64,000 nt of DNA from Antennarius striatus (taxonomy: Eukaryota; Chordata; Actinopteri; Lophiiformes; Antennariidae), in contig NC_090784.1 in the NCBI RefSeq assembly GCF_040054535.1, positions 15,634,501 through 15,698,500 of the forward strand. Direction: 5' to 3'. Shown one piece after another: positions 14,189 to 26,606 of this stretch. Every line of letters begins with the position of its first letter. Within the stretch, counting starts at the first letter, position 1. The translations under genes and the position numbers were made by a program. Below the pieces are notes generated by a model that saw nothing but the letters and a program-made list of their open reading frames with translations, did not search any database and had not been told where the DNA came from.

Positions 14189-17100
14189 TCATTTACTGAG
14201 ATTTGTTGCGTGTGTTTGGATCGTTACCCTCCGTGGTGGCATCTCCTCGGGGCTCTGATTGGCTACCAGGTCCTGCAGCTGCAAAGCTCCTCCACCAATG
14301 AAGCAGAAGGCCGGACAGACTGGAGCTGAACAATCTATATGTCCATGACACAGGATACGCAGCGAATGGGCATCATAGAAGGTAACATGTCCTTTATCAC
14401 AGTCTAGACACACTCCTAGTTGGGGTGGGAGAGGAGTGGTGTGAGGGTGAGGCAGATTGCTAAGGGTGCTATTGTGGGATTGCACTCCTCCCAGGCTGTG
14501 GCTGTCCCCTTGGCTCTGACTGTGGCCATATCCTTGAGGAAGTAGGATCTTGCCCATGCCTATTGTAAGGAAGAAGAGGGGAGGAAAGTCCTGGCCGTCC
14601 TCCGCTCCACTGTCATGGCCACTGTCGGGGTCACACCTGAGAAAAGGTAAAACATTAGGCTGTGTAAGAGAAAAAAATAAGGGAGGAGCAAATAATATGA
14701 TACCAGTGGTAGAGCTGACAACAGCTATACTATTGAGCCAGGTAGCTGTATGCTGAGTTGGGTTCAGTCCCTGGCATCTGCTGTCCTAAGGGGGCACAAG
14801 CCAGTGTCACCTGTAGGTCAGCCCCAAGCCCGGATAAATGCTGAGGGTTGCAGAAGGAAGGGCATCCAGTGTAAAAAACTTTGCCCAACAAAGTTTGGGC
14901 CCATATTTGTTGGGCCTAAACCCTACCTAACAAATGTCTCTTGTACCAGACTTGCAGGTGAATAAATAATCCAAATTGTAAATTTTAAAACTTTACATTT
15001 TATATTTTAGATGATTAAGTTACCGAGGGCTAGACATTTCCTGAGGGAGATGAAACCACTCTTGTAGCTTCGCCTCCTGCCCTACCCCCACCTGTAAGAG
15101 AGAATTGCAGAGGTAGAAAACTTTGATAGCTACAGGTAAAATAAAGTCCATATCTAAACATTATTACAGCAAAACTAAAGACTTATAACCATCCTTCTCA
15201 CCTTTACCAGATACGAGCCAGGCTCCACAGAGCATGCCCAGTAGTGCCTGCCTTGAGTGACGGCCAAATCAGCCACCAGCAGGTCAGAAGTCAAGTGGCA
15301 AGAAGTCAGTGTGCGGTCAGCAGCCTGCAGGAGAGAGAGGCCTGGCACACTGCGGGCATAGGTTTGGCCTTTACCCAGTGCCAACCTGTCAGCATGCAAC
15401 CCCCAGCGGGAGTCCAAGGAGAAACTCAATACTGAGAGGATAGGAAAAGGAAGCATAGAAGGAAGGGAAAAATGGGTAAAGAGGGAGAGAGGTAGTGAGG
15501 AAAGTCAATGAAAGGAGTCAGGAGGGAGTAAATTCGGAAGCTGCAACAGCCAGCCACAGTAAATCCAAACACATAGTGGATAAAGAGATCAACAAGAGTC
15601 AGAAGATTACATGTTAGAGGAGGCCGATCAAGAAAAAAGATGCATTCAAGAGGAAAAGTAGGAAGTGCCTTTGCCAGGAGGAGGAAACATGAGAGAAACA
15701 GCAGAGGTAACATTCACTCTAGTTGATTGTTTCAACTGATCAGATCAAAAAATGGTTTGTTGTGAAGAGATGACAATGAGGGAAGAGAGGGATATTTTTA
15801 AATGAAGAAGGACAGACCTGTAGCAAGACAGACAGCAGTGAGAGTCTGACTGGAATGAAAGTGGAATGTATAACAGACACAAGAAGGTCTGTGCAGAAAC
15901 GTAACTAACACCTGAAGTTGGAATGGGACAAACTAGGGGATGGAGAGACAAAAGAAAAATCAAGATTAGTCCATCAATTGAAAAATGACATTAAAAGAAA
16001 AAATAATCCACCAATATTTGTTTTCTTTGTTACCAATGCAAAACAAATTGTTTTAAAAATTTAGGATGAAAATTTCCAATCTTGACTTTTTAAAGTGCAC
16101 GTCTTTTGCCAAAGTTGATCAATTCTGTGACGTTGCATCGGGAAAAAAGAAAGAAAAGAGAAGCATTTCTTGCAGTGAATGAAATGCAAAAATGAAAATA
16201 TTGATAATGTAATAAAGTACATATCAATATCTCACCAGGTGCTGGTGGAGTGTGGAGGTAAACTTCCTCACTGTACTCTCCAAACCCAGCTTTGTTGCAG
16301 CCTCTCACCCTGAGCACATACACACTGTCTATCTGCAGCTTATCAACCACAGCATTGGCCCCTCTCACTTCATCCAGACGCTGCCACGCTGTTGCAGCAT
16401 TAGGGGATCTTGTGCCGCCCCACGTGGCTGCAGCTCCTCCTGCTCTTCGCTGGTATTCAACAGAGAAATACCAAGCTGGGGCTGAGTCCTGGGGGAGGCG
16501 CCAGCACAGAAACAACTGGTCATAAGCAAGCGTCTTCTGAGTGTCAATGACTGGAGCCAGCGGGGCTGTGTGGAGGAGAAAGATGCACATTTCTTTAATT
16601 TATCCTCATAAAAAAAATTTTAAAAAAAGATTGATCTTTTCCTCAGTTCATATCACAGACACAAAGAGCCTACTGTGTATGTACTCCAAGCCACGGATGA
16701 GCTTGATTTCTTTGGATGCATCGAGGTGAAAATGTCTGAAGGATGAATCAGCAGAGAGAGAGAAACGCTGAAGGCTTTCTATGGCCTTCACCAGTCTGCA
16801 GAGGAACATTTCACACAGGACATTTCACTCAACATTTTCCAAAAAGAGGAACAAACATTGATGAAGAAATGTCATAAAGTCAAATCTAATGAATTCAGTG
16901 CTTGTGTATTTAGAGTGTGTTACCTGTTGTGAGTGACTCTGGCAGCCTGAACAAAGCAGGGTGCATCTGTCTCCTTCAGCAGCTCCTGTGTGTATGCCGT
17001 CAGGCCCGCATACTCCAGCAGGCCTCGCCTCTCTGAAAGCTGGGCGGTCAGGGCCTCCTCCCTCCTGCTGCGGGACCCGTCCAAGGCCAGGGTCAGAGCC

Positions 17101-20100
17101 CCCTGACGCTCCGCTACAGCCGCTCCCAGCTCACGGATGAAGAGGTTCAGCTGATGCAGAGCTACAACACTGTTCGCCTGAAGAACAGGAAGATTAGGAA
17201 ACAAATAAAACTGAAGTGTGCCATTGTGGTATACTGGTAGACTTCCATTTCTATATAACACTAACTAATACCTATAGAAACACGACCTATCCCTTTAGCT
17301 GTAACTGGAAAATGGAGGAATAAACCAGGGATGGATTCTCAGTTCGTTGAATCACAATTTTTTTAAAAAAAAGTAATTTCCTCTGACAACACTGTGTGTT
17401 GTTACTTCTTGCAAAAAAAATCTATATTTAAATCAAAGTCTCGAGGTGTTTAATACTATTGCACTCAGCAGAATAATGCAGCAGAGCCTATTACAAATAC
17501 TATTTTAACTGTACAAAGATAAAATATGACGAAAATTACAGGTAATAGGAAATAAGATGATATACTGAACCTCCATCTGTTTTATAGCATCTTCTAAGCG
17601 AGTGATCTGACTTTGTATCGTCTCCTGGTTGGCCAGGATGAAGCTGACTTCCTTGATGATCTTTTCCTGTAAGACCAAAACCAAGGTTCACATTACAAGG
17701 TTCATAACATAAGGATCTTTACACAGTTGAAATGCACACAGAAGCTGACCTTGAGGTACTGGTAGGCCTCTGCAATAGGCAACACTCTGTGCCCGTGGTG
17801 GACACGACGGAGCTTACAAACTGAGCACAGTAACCTCTGGCAGCTGCAGCAGTACCACTGCAGTCTCTCCTGCTCGTGTTCTGTGCATGTTAAGACCTAG
17901 AAAAGAGAATGGGATGAAATCACAGCAACAGCAGAAGAGAAGCTATTACTTACGATGCAAAATAAAGCAGACAAACCTTGGGCCGAAAGTTGTTGGTGGG
18001 TAGAATGTGTTCATGTTGTGCTCGAGGAGTTCCCCAAGGGTGGTAAAGTTTGAAACACTCGTTACAGAAATTGGACTTGCAGTCAGAACAGCCTTTAGTA
18101 GCCTCCAGAGACTGAGGAGGCTTACAGAATCCACACATGATGACTATGTTGCCCAGACTTACTGTGTGTCGATACCTGGAGGCCAAAGGGGGCACAAAGA
18201 GATAAGAGCAGGCCTTAAATTATTCTGAAGTTGAATAGAAAGCAAGAAAGAATGAATCCTTTAAACTAAAGAAAGAAGAAATTGAACTCATTTAAGTTTG
18301 ATTTGCTCTACTTTCTGGAGTTGGGAGTCCAATTCTTTAACTGCCTGACCTGGATACATCACTAGTAGCTGGCTTGTTAGTGCATCCTCCACAGTAAAAC
18401 ATGCAAAATCACATTTTCTTGACCAGCGCAATTGCTGCCTGGGGAGGGAACAGCTACGGTCATCAAAGTGCTGTGTGAAACTGTGAAACCGCCTTTTCCC
18501 ATAACTCCAAACCAGAAGCAGACCTCTCTTCAGTCTTCAGTATTTGTTTTTGCTAAGAGAGGATGATGAACATCACAAGAGAAAAAAAATATTTCTTTCT
18601 AAACATCCTCGACAAACCTGAATCAAAACCATTTCACCTGTTGTTTTCCTACAGGATGATGTATCGTTTGAGCTATCCCAGCATTCCTCTCTCTGGCTTA
18701 GCCTCAGCGGTAGAAGAAAGATTTATTATTGAAACTTGTTCCGCTAAATGATTTCCTGGCTTATTTTTGAAGCCGAATTGACTGAGCCCTTCACTTCTAA
18801 TGATACCTCATCATCCACGGAACTACTGCATTTTTTAACACATTAAGACTTTGTTATTTCTGTTAATGAGCAAGTGATGGAATATTATCACAGGTAAAAA
18901 ATAAGCTTACAACTCAAGCTTGGAACAGAAGTGTTGGTTCTGCTTGTACCTCATGCACTTTTCTACCATGACAATGATCCAAAGCACACATCTAAGGTCA
19001 CTGCTGTATTTATGAAGAAGATCAGGGTGAAAGTGATTCAGCGGTCAAGTATGTCTCCTGACCTCATCCTGATCAAACACATATGAGGAATAAGAGTGAC
19101 TCTCCATCCATCATCCCAGGTTTTAAAAGGGGTCATTCTTCAGGAATGGAGAAAGAGATAGATGCTAGAACATGTTGACAACTGGTTTATTCCATGCCAA
19201 GAAGACTTTATGCTGTCCATAAAAATAACGGAGGCACTACGTAATATTAGATGAGGTAAGTTTTGATAGGGTGTATTCATTTTTGCACAACTAAGAAGAT
19301 TTTGTTACCTAAGTTACATTTTAACCCAAGATTTAAGTTGTTTTTTTAGTCAGTTTTTCAAAAAAATATTGGTAATTGCACTTGTGGTGTATATATACTG
19401 TATATACAGACAGTGTATACACTGTATGTGTGTATATATACTGTATATGTACTGTAGAATGTGAATATACTGTATACATATATGTATACCACAAGTATAC
19501 CACAAGTACAATCAGTTTTATTAAAAAAACAACAACACACACACATGCATACATACATACACATACATAGATAGAATACCTCTCCACAATCCGCTCTAAT
19601 GTGAGGTTACGAAGGCAGTCTGCCAGGCCTTTCTCTCCAAGCGCCACATCCTGCTGACAGGAAGGACATGGGAACAACATGGAGGGAGGGGCTGTGTCTT
19701 TCCGTCTCCGACCTGGGTATGTCCCACACACTGGGAGAAAGATGCAGGAAAGTGGATGAGAGAAGATGGAGGAAAAAAACATGGAATTAGTTCACTGCAC
19801 TCACACACACCTGCTTGGCTGCCTCCCCTGTCTCATGCCTGCAATGCCCCTAGTCTACGAGCATTTGAATAAATCATGACAAGCTATACATAAAGTAGAA
19901 TAGAATAGAATAGAATAGAATAGAATAGAATAGAATTGAATTGAATTGAATTGAATTGAATTGAATTGAATTGAATTGAATTGAACTGAACTGAACTGAA
20001 TTGAATTGAATAGAATATTACTTTATTCCTCCCCCAAAGGAGAAATTCCCATTGTCCCATCCCATTCCCATACAGGAGCATAACAGAACAGCAGGCAGGC

Positions 20101-21416
20101 AACACACACTACACTACACACTCTTCAATAATAAAAGCAAAATAGAATGTAAGTACAATAGAAAATGTACACATGCCCACATATACACATTAATCAAGTA
20201 CAAATGGCCCCTTGTATATACAATGCTGGATGTGATTATGACAACCATGATTGATGAAATTACATGAAAGGTGGGATCAGCTGCATCATCAGCTGCATCA
20301 TCATAGCACATCATCATCATGTGATTTCAAACTGATGATGTCACTATCTCAGGTGTCATCATGCTGAGATCATTCTAGAAAAACTTTTTTTCTTGGGCAC
20401 CTGAAAGTCAAAATTCAAAATGTTCACATGCACATAAATCCTCTCTCCACCTGTTCTGAGGACCCGGTCCAGGCGGTCAGGAGTTCTAGGTGTGGGCCTT
20501 CGAGGTAGTCGAGGGGAGCGGGAGTTGGGTGTGGAGGCCGGTGAGTTGGGTTCTGGAGGGAGGTCTGGAGGAGGATAACCTCTTTGGACCAACAACTCAG
20601 CGGCACACAGCAGACACACACTGTGGTGGCATGGCAGGAGGACTGGCTGCTTCACCATCTCATCACACAGTGGGCAATGCAGCTCCTGTTCCATACTCTT
20701 CATGTTGGACTGCAGAGGAGAGGATATGGATGTGGAAGAGGCAAATGTCAAGTAAAAAAAGAACTTTATTTTGAACGTTTTGCTAGTCTTGATCATTAAC
20801 AACACAGACCCAGAATTAGCTGAACAAGCACAAACGTAGGATTCTTTAATTTTAGGAACCTTTATCCAAAAGGAAAAGAAAAACATTTGAAAGAGATATG
20901 GTTCTTGGGTATTTCCGTTTGGTTTGCGTTGTTAATAGTTTTAGTGGCCTTGTTACAGCTAAACGCAGCATTTCGTTTCTATGACAACATGCATCATCTT
21001 TGACTTCTCGTCACCCGCGGCGATAAACAAGGATATAAGATGCGGTTAACATTTATTTTGTCAATCAAACGCTAGATCTAGATTTTTGCGGCCTAGATAT
21101 TTTTTTTAGGATTTCACCAGCAGTAGGAAAATTTTGCACAAAAAACCTCTGACATAACAGATGCTAAAACGTTCGGGGGGAAAAAAATATACAAGGCAGC
21201 CAGGAACATGGAACAACGTGTGAAATGTGATGTTTTTTATTTTATTTTATTTTTTTAAAATATATATATATATATATCAATATATACCGGTGTGTCTTTT
21301 CAAACACGCACGCGTGGTAGAAATAAATGGCGTAATAAAATGAGCGTCACACTTACATTTAAACGAACCAACTCGTCCATGATAGAGGTAAAGGTTTTCA
21401 AGTCCGCTTCTGCCAT
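14189..21416 (-). CDS. trim46: Tripartite motif protein TRIM46
   Basis: TRIM46 (TRIFIC) bundles parallel microtubules at the axon initial segment. Twelve coding exons on the minus strand: 21357-21416, 20451-20709, 19580-19730, 17977-18175, 17750-17896, 17571-17666, 16924-17177, 16674-16795, 16236-16565, 15202-15431, 15024-15091 and 14189-14636. They sum to 2364 nt (787 aa; mammalian form about 759). Domains in order: RING starting CPLCDEM and split by a Ser/Pro-rich insert as in class I TRIMs; a B-box with [19 protein letters not shown]; a second B-box ending HHGHRVLP; coiled coil; COS-box; FN3 ([20 protein letters not shown]); and SPRY ending [15 protein letters not shown]. The ATG is in [20 protein letters not shown], which matches the mammalian N terminus. 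The SPRY loop in the last exon is longer and His/Ser/Pro-rich. Introns hold a Tc1 remnant and a pentanucleotide repeat. The gene is divergent from tmem107. Confidence 0.96.
14745..14960 (+). repeat. SINE/LINE-like fragment in trim46 last intron
   Basis: The phrase GCCCCAAGCCCGGATAAATG, followed by GGAAGGGCATCCAGTGTAAA, is a hallmark of a widespread teleost retroposon (recalled from general knowledge). The copy is truncated. It lies in the intron between the last two trim46 coding exons. Confidence 0.6.
18930..19310 (+). mobile_element. Tc1/mariner transposase C-terminal remnant
   Basis: A + strand frame reads [19 protein letters not shown], then [11 protein letters not shown] where Tc1 transposases have SPDLNPIEN, then [19 protein letters not shown] is the diagnostic segment around the second catalytic Asp of Tc1 DDE transposases. 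The frame carries internal stops and only the 3' third is recognisable, so this is an old inactive copy. It sits in trim46 intron 3 in the opposite orientation to the gene. Confidence 0.75.
19376..19570. repeat. TATA/TGTA-rich simple sequence in trim46 intron
   Basis: An imperfect tract of TATACTGTATA-type palindromes followed by a CA/CATA-rich segment next to the exon ending at 19580. Its open frames on both strands are repeat artefacts. Confidence 0.7.
19896..20190. repeat. (TAGAA)/(TTGAA)n pentanucleotide repeat plus retroposon-type tail
   Basis: Pentanucleotide units change from TAGAA to TTGAA to CTGAA over about 120 bases. They are followed by TTACTTTATTCCTCCCCCAA, the same kind of tail that follows the GATA runs elsewhere in this window. 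It lies in a trim46 intron. Confidence 0.8.
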
Positions 21417-22363
21417 GATTCCACGCTGCCAGTGTCTTTGTGGATCAAGAGTAAACCTGTTCAGTGGGGAAAGCCAGAGGTGAAAAGCAGCCCTTGATCA
21501 TCCCACTGAATCATTCGATAGACCTTTGAGGTGTTTTTTTTTTCTTTTCTGTTCTGTACGTTCAGTCCCACTCTGAAGACCACGTCGCGACGTGAAAGAG
21601 ACGTGGGAGTGGTCATGTGGAAGCGTGCGATTTTATGTACAAATATCACAGCCGCATTGAAAATGGAAAATGCATTGTCAAATTTTGTCTTGGTTGTAAG
21701 TAGTATTTAATTAGAAGTAGTAATCATTTTATTTCGAAATAACTGCATTTAAGTGCGTTATAATTAATATCGTATTTTTTCCCAAGCCAGTCAGTCAGTC
21801 AATTGAATAACAGTGAATGTAAAATGTTTAACACCTATAATAATGTGTTCATATTTTGCGTCAGTGCCCTAGATAATCAAAAGCTCTCAAAATAAACCTC
21901 TTATCTATTGTCCTGATTATCTTCCTAGCCCATTTTCGATTTCACGTCCCAGTTTTTGTGTTACCATTAGATGGCAGTGTTGTGTAGGACAAATTTCTTG
22001 AGAGCTCCATCGGTCCTCCTTTGATTATTTTCCGTGTCCGGAACCTTTGGAGGATGGCTGCTGGTGAAGCCGGTCTGTAACTACGAATGCACCGCTTTCA
22101 AGACATTCTTGTTTGTTGTTGTGGCAACCGTAGCAACCACTTTATTTACCACCATTTCAAGTTGATTTTTGAAGATATCGGATCTGTGTATGTTTAACGT
22201 TCAGCGACAAGTATTGTTTTTTTTTTATTCGACTTTGATGAAGCTAGTTTTAAATATCGACCCGTAGCTTCGTGCTAAGTGTGCTATATTTAAGCGGTTC
22301 ATCGTTAGCTGCCCGGGCTTTTGCATCTTATTCTGGTTGTCCATTAAGGAATCATTGCTGAGC
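21417..22363. promoter_or_regulatory. Divergent promoter interval of trim46 and tmem107
   Basis: About 950 bases separate the two start codons, which point away from each other, so both promoters must lie here. I see no clear TATA box. A short upstream ORF, ATG at 22054 to TAA at 22080 (eight codons, MAAGEAGL), has a good initiation context (AGGATGG) and would lie in the tmem107 5' leader if transcription starts upstream of it. Confidence 0.5.
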
Positions 22364-23619
22364 ATGTCGGCTATCGGCAGTCTTGTCCCTGCGCGGTTTT
22401 TGACTCTCATAGCCCACCTTGTTATCGTCATTACGATTTTTTGGTCAAGGGTGAGTAAGGAAATATTAGCTTATCCTAGAAGACGCTAAATGATTTAGTC
22501 ATGTCCTCATATACTTGCATAATTAATGTCGAATTCTCGTCTTTTGTTCATGATTTTCATTCTGAGCATTTTAAATATACACTTCACAGGAAAACAACGT
22601 GAAAGCTTGCTTGCCTTTAGATTTCACGCAAGAGGAGTATGACAAGGAAGACAAAAAGTGAGAAAATACTAAATAAATAAATGAAAAATAATTTTACATA
22701 CACGCTGACTTGTTTGGTTTCGTGTCAGATTGATGGTGGCTCTGGCGGTCACCATCGGTATGTTCGCCATAGAGTTGGCTGGGTTCTTCTCAGGAGTGTC
22801 CATGTTCAACTCCAGCCAGGGTCTTCTGTGTATCCTTTACACTTAAACTGTTTGTCTCTTATAAATGATAAAAAAATTAATATTGGTACAGGTTAAATAA
22901 AATTAAATAATTAAATAAAAGCGGTATAAAGTACTGAAGATGGGAATTATTGTTGGTCTTTAATTGAAGATGGCGACAAACTTAGCCAGAAACCTGGTTT
23001 TAAATTAAAAACATATTGACCAAATATTTAAGTATTGAAATAGATAATTGAAATGAATATTTATCAAGTAATTGTAAACGTAAGTTATAGTTCCATGACT
23101 TTAAACTCCGGTGCATTTGCCTCTTTGCTTACTTTAGCAACAGGAGCCCACGCCAGTGCCTCAGTGGCTTTGATATTCTTTTTATTTGAGCAGTGGGAGT
23201 GTGACGTCTACTGGTGGATCTTTGCCATTTGCAGGTTAGTGAACATTTACCCAAACGTGTGTATGTTTCTTTTTTCCAAGAGTGTTTTTCCCTAACAGAT
23301 ACTGAACACAGCACTAACTGTCCACTGCAGTGCATCTGTATCCTTGTCTTTCTTTGTTTTTGAGAGGTGGGAGTGCTGGACATATTGGGTTATTTTTGCC
23401 ATTTGCAGGTTGGTGTTTTTTTATGTGCACATTTGTGTACAGCATTAGCTTTCATAGAGGACTAAAGGGATTTATCAGGATGCAGCTAAATAATCTGGCT
23501 CTGTTTTCAGTAGTTCTTTCTAAACTTCTGTTTCTGTGTTTATCTCTAGTGTGCTGCCTGCTTTTGTGGAGATCCTTCTCTTTATAGCTGTTTTTGGACT
23601 GAAGAAGAAGCCATTGTGA
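22364..23619 (+). CDS. tmem107: Transmembrane protein 107 with a duplicated fourth coding exon
   Basis: TMEM107 is a four-helix protein of the ciliary transition zone, part of the MKS module. Exons: 22364-22450, 22590-22657, 22729-22829, then either 23138-23234 (4a) or 23312-23408 (4b), then 23550-23619. Each isoform is 423 nt, or 140 aa, equal to the human protein. Conserved segments include LVPARFLTLIAHLVIVITIF, CLPLDFTQEEYDKED, GMFAIELAGFFSGVSMFNSS and the C-terminal GLKKKPL. Exon 4b (HCSASVSLSFFVFERWEC) resembles the human segment more than 4a does (HASASVALIFFLFEQWEC). Both exons are 97 nt, enter in phase 1 and leave in phase 2, so including both or neither shifts the frame. It is head-to-head with trim46 and just upstream of krtcap2. 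Confidence 0.95.
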
Positions 23620-24505
23620 AAGACAATGCCACTGTGATACACTGCACATTGCACATGTATTGATATCTGACAAACATTATCGAAGGGTACTTTTTAGAAG
23701 ACTGTCCAGTAAAATAGTCAATTCAGTCTCACATTCCCATGGAAAATGCTTAATGTTATTATGATTCCAAATACATTTTGTATAAATTATTTTTTCAGCT
23801 GTTGATGGTTGTCCATTGTTTTCCTTTGACCTTGTTTTTTACTCATATCTATTTTTAACTACTACATCAAACACATCAAGAAATACTTCATTAATTTCCC
23901 TCAGTACAGGCAGACTTACTCTACATAGTGTTTAGTTAGACATTTGAATGACAGAACTTGTCAGATGGTACTGCTTTTTGGAGCGTCATGGATGGTGCAA
24001 TATCCAGACTGCCCATACAATATTAATACATTGTCGCAGCATCAGCAGAAAGAAACACTGCACAAGGAATGTAATAAAGTAGTACTGTACACCAATGACC
24101 TTTCCAGTGCAATTGCATTATTCATTTGTCTTTTATTCAAAATCAATAACTTATATTCATGTTAATTAATGGTTTTGCTTTGACTCTACGAATTGAGCAG
24201 TGAAGAGAGAACATTTAAATCTATGAGGAAAAACTTCCCCATGCACCATGACGTTCAATTTTATTCTATTACCGCCTATTTACAAAAAACATTGTGACAG
24301 GCTGAACAAGATCACTTCATTTGACAGAAATCTAACAAGAGGAACCAGCCGTCTTTACCACTCAGGCCCCGCCCACTGGTCCCACCTCGTATTTGGTCCG
24401 TGTAGACTGAGTTGCTGTTCCTAGCGCCGGGTCCATTAGCTGTCCTACCGTAATACCACCGAGGCCACGTCATTTTTTGCAAGAAGTCTGATTTAACTTT
24501 AAATA
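23620..24505. other. tmem107 3' region and krtcap2 upstream DNA
   Basis: It contains the tmem107 3' UTR and the krtcap2 promoter. A GC-box-like CCCCGCCC sits at about 24366-24373, some 140 bases upstream of the krtcap2 ATG. There is no separate gene. Confidence 0.5.
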
Positions 24506-26606
24506 ATGGGTATGTCCTGCGTACAAAATTTGTCATGTTAGTTGGATTCATTAGGACATTTGCATATTGTTCGGTCTTAGCACTTACGATCAAGCGAGTG
24601 AGCTAAGGCTAACCTTTGGAAAGAGGCAACTCTTGGGGAGCCGGATTTTGTGTTGCATGAAGAAGCGTTCCTATGAAAATGTATACGTACCTAACATTAC
24701 ACACTGTGTTACTGGGTTAGCGTCTTTGAGTGTTAAGTTGACAGAATATTTTTGCTGCTAGCGTGCGTTACCTGGTTTAGAGCTTAGTGTAATTTGTCGG
24801 AAATAATTTATGAAGGAACACTGACGTGGCCTTAAGTTACACAGTCCTCCATGTCTCAATACAATCGTTAACACGCATAAAGCTAGCAGTAGTTCAACTT
24901 GTTAAAAAACATCCATCACAATTTTTTTTTTAACTTTTTGAGTTCATAGACTTCCTTAATTTATAGTAAGTCCTATTTCGTACAGTCTGTGTCCCGATAG
25001 GAAATATCCGTATTTCTGATGAGGACCACCGGACTTAAATTCATAAGCGTGGATACAGCAGGAAGCCCGTGCCTTTATTCATTATTTAAATTGTATATAA
25101 CCAGGGTTAAAATAGCCACGTTTTTATTCATCCCATTTGAAGGTTTTTGATTTGTATCGTTTTATATAATTTATATACTGTATATGTATTGTGTGTATAT
25201 ACACTGTATATATACTATGTATTTACTGCATACTATAATTTTCCCGGTGGTTCGATTCCTGCTCCCGCCCAGTTATCTGGACTGTGAGCTGACAGAGGGA
25301 GGTGTCAGCTCACTTCCCGCACTGCCGAGGCGCCCTTGAGCAAGGCGACGTCTCCCTTTACAAGTTGCTCATTTAGGGCACACCAGGAAGGAGATGCCCC
25401 CCACTCTACCTCCCACTGCATGCAGGCCCCCTGTGTGTGTGTGTGTGTGTTTGAATATATTCAAATGTATTCAATGTATTGATATGAATAATTGGTCAAT
25501 ATGTTTAAAGTAGATGTTAAAATCATTTCTACTTGCTGGGATATAGATATTTTGTTTTCGCACAATTAAACCTGATTCCTTGGCTTTGCAGCGGTGAACA
25601 CAGGCACCTCTCTTGTGCTGTCCAGCCTGCTGTCAGTGCTGGTGTTTGCTGGGATGCAGATGTTCAGTAAGCAGCTGGGATCCACTGAGTGGCTCACCAT
25701 CCTGGGAGGATTCATGGGCTCAGTCCTGTTCATTTGCTCCCTCACTGTATCCTGTTTGTGACTGCGTGAATTAAACTGCTCTTGTAATTCGGTTTTTGAA
25801 AATAAACTGCAGGATTTTTTATTTTTTTTGATCTTACGAAATATTGAAGCACAGCTTACATCCTGTTCAGTTTTGTTCTTGTGTAGAAATTCTTCAGTAA
25901 AATCAGTTCCAATTTCTAGTTGATTGTATGACAACTCTGAAAAATATTCAACCTTAACATATTTTGCAGGCATTTAATAATCTGGAAAATCTGGTTTTTG
26001 GAAAGGGATTCCAAGCAAAGATATTCCCAGAGAGTAAGTAGTGACAAGAATTAAGTAAAATTCCTGTTTTTTAAAATGTCTTCATTGTGTAATATGTCTA
26101 CTCCAAGTTGCTGAGGCAAACGTTCAGCTCAGTTTACATTAAAACTAAATGTGTGACCATGAACTGCTTAATCACACGTAACCATCTTACTACACAGTAA
26201 ATCAGTTATTTGATAAATCAACAGTACATGCATTTGATGATGGATTAGGAGTTAATGAACCTTTCAGGCTTTGTTCCTCACTCATATTATTCACTCTCTC
26301 CAGTTCTGTTGTGCCTGTGCTTGTCTCTCTTTGCCTCCGGTCTGGTACACCGTGTCTGTGTCACCACATGGTATGTGACCAGCAGATCACAAATACCTGT
26401 TTCATCTTTATACAGCACACTTAAAATTTATGCCTGAATGTAGAAAATTTTACAAAACATTTATTTTAATTTCCTTCTTTTCCAGCCTGATATTCTCCCT
26501 CTTTGCACTGTACTACATCAACAAAGTGTCTGCTGCCCTCTACCAAGCAGCGGTTCCCACAGTGACACCAGCCAAGGCTACCAGCAAGAGCAAAAGAAAG
26601 AACTGA
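24506..26606 (+). CDS. krtcap2: Keratinocyte-associated protein 2 (oligosaccharyltransferase subunit KCP2)
   Basis: KRTCAP2 is a small multi-pass ER subunit of the STT3A oligosaccharyltransferase complex and helps couple it to the translocon. Exons: 24506-24509, 25592-25746, 25970-26033, 26304-26370 and 26486-26606, totalling 411 nt and 136 aa, the same length as human. The first coding exon gives only ATG plus one base; the G joins CG at the next acceptor to give M-A-V-N-T-G. Diagnostic segments: [55 protein letters not shown] and a basic tail KSKRKN that fits ER retention. Intron 1 holds a SINE. Confidence 0.96.
25245..25450 (+). repeat. tRNA-derived SINE in krtcap2 intron 1
   Basis: It has a box-B-like GGTTCGATTCC at about 25251, then TGCCGAGGCGCCCTTGAGCA and a GT-rich end. 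The 'gaggcgcccttgagcaagg' phrase is typical of a widespread teleost SINE. It is not a functional tRNA because no cloverleaf can be drawn. Confidence 0.65.

Noticed and set aside
25245-25450. Possible tRNA gene
   Set aside because: The box-B-like motif belongs to a SINE; no acceptor stem or anticodon loop can be formed.
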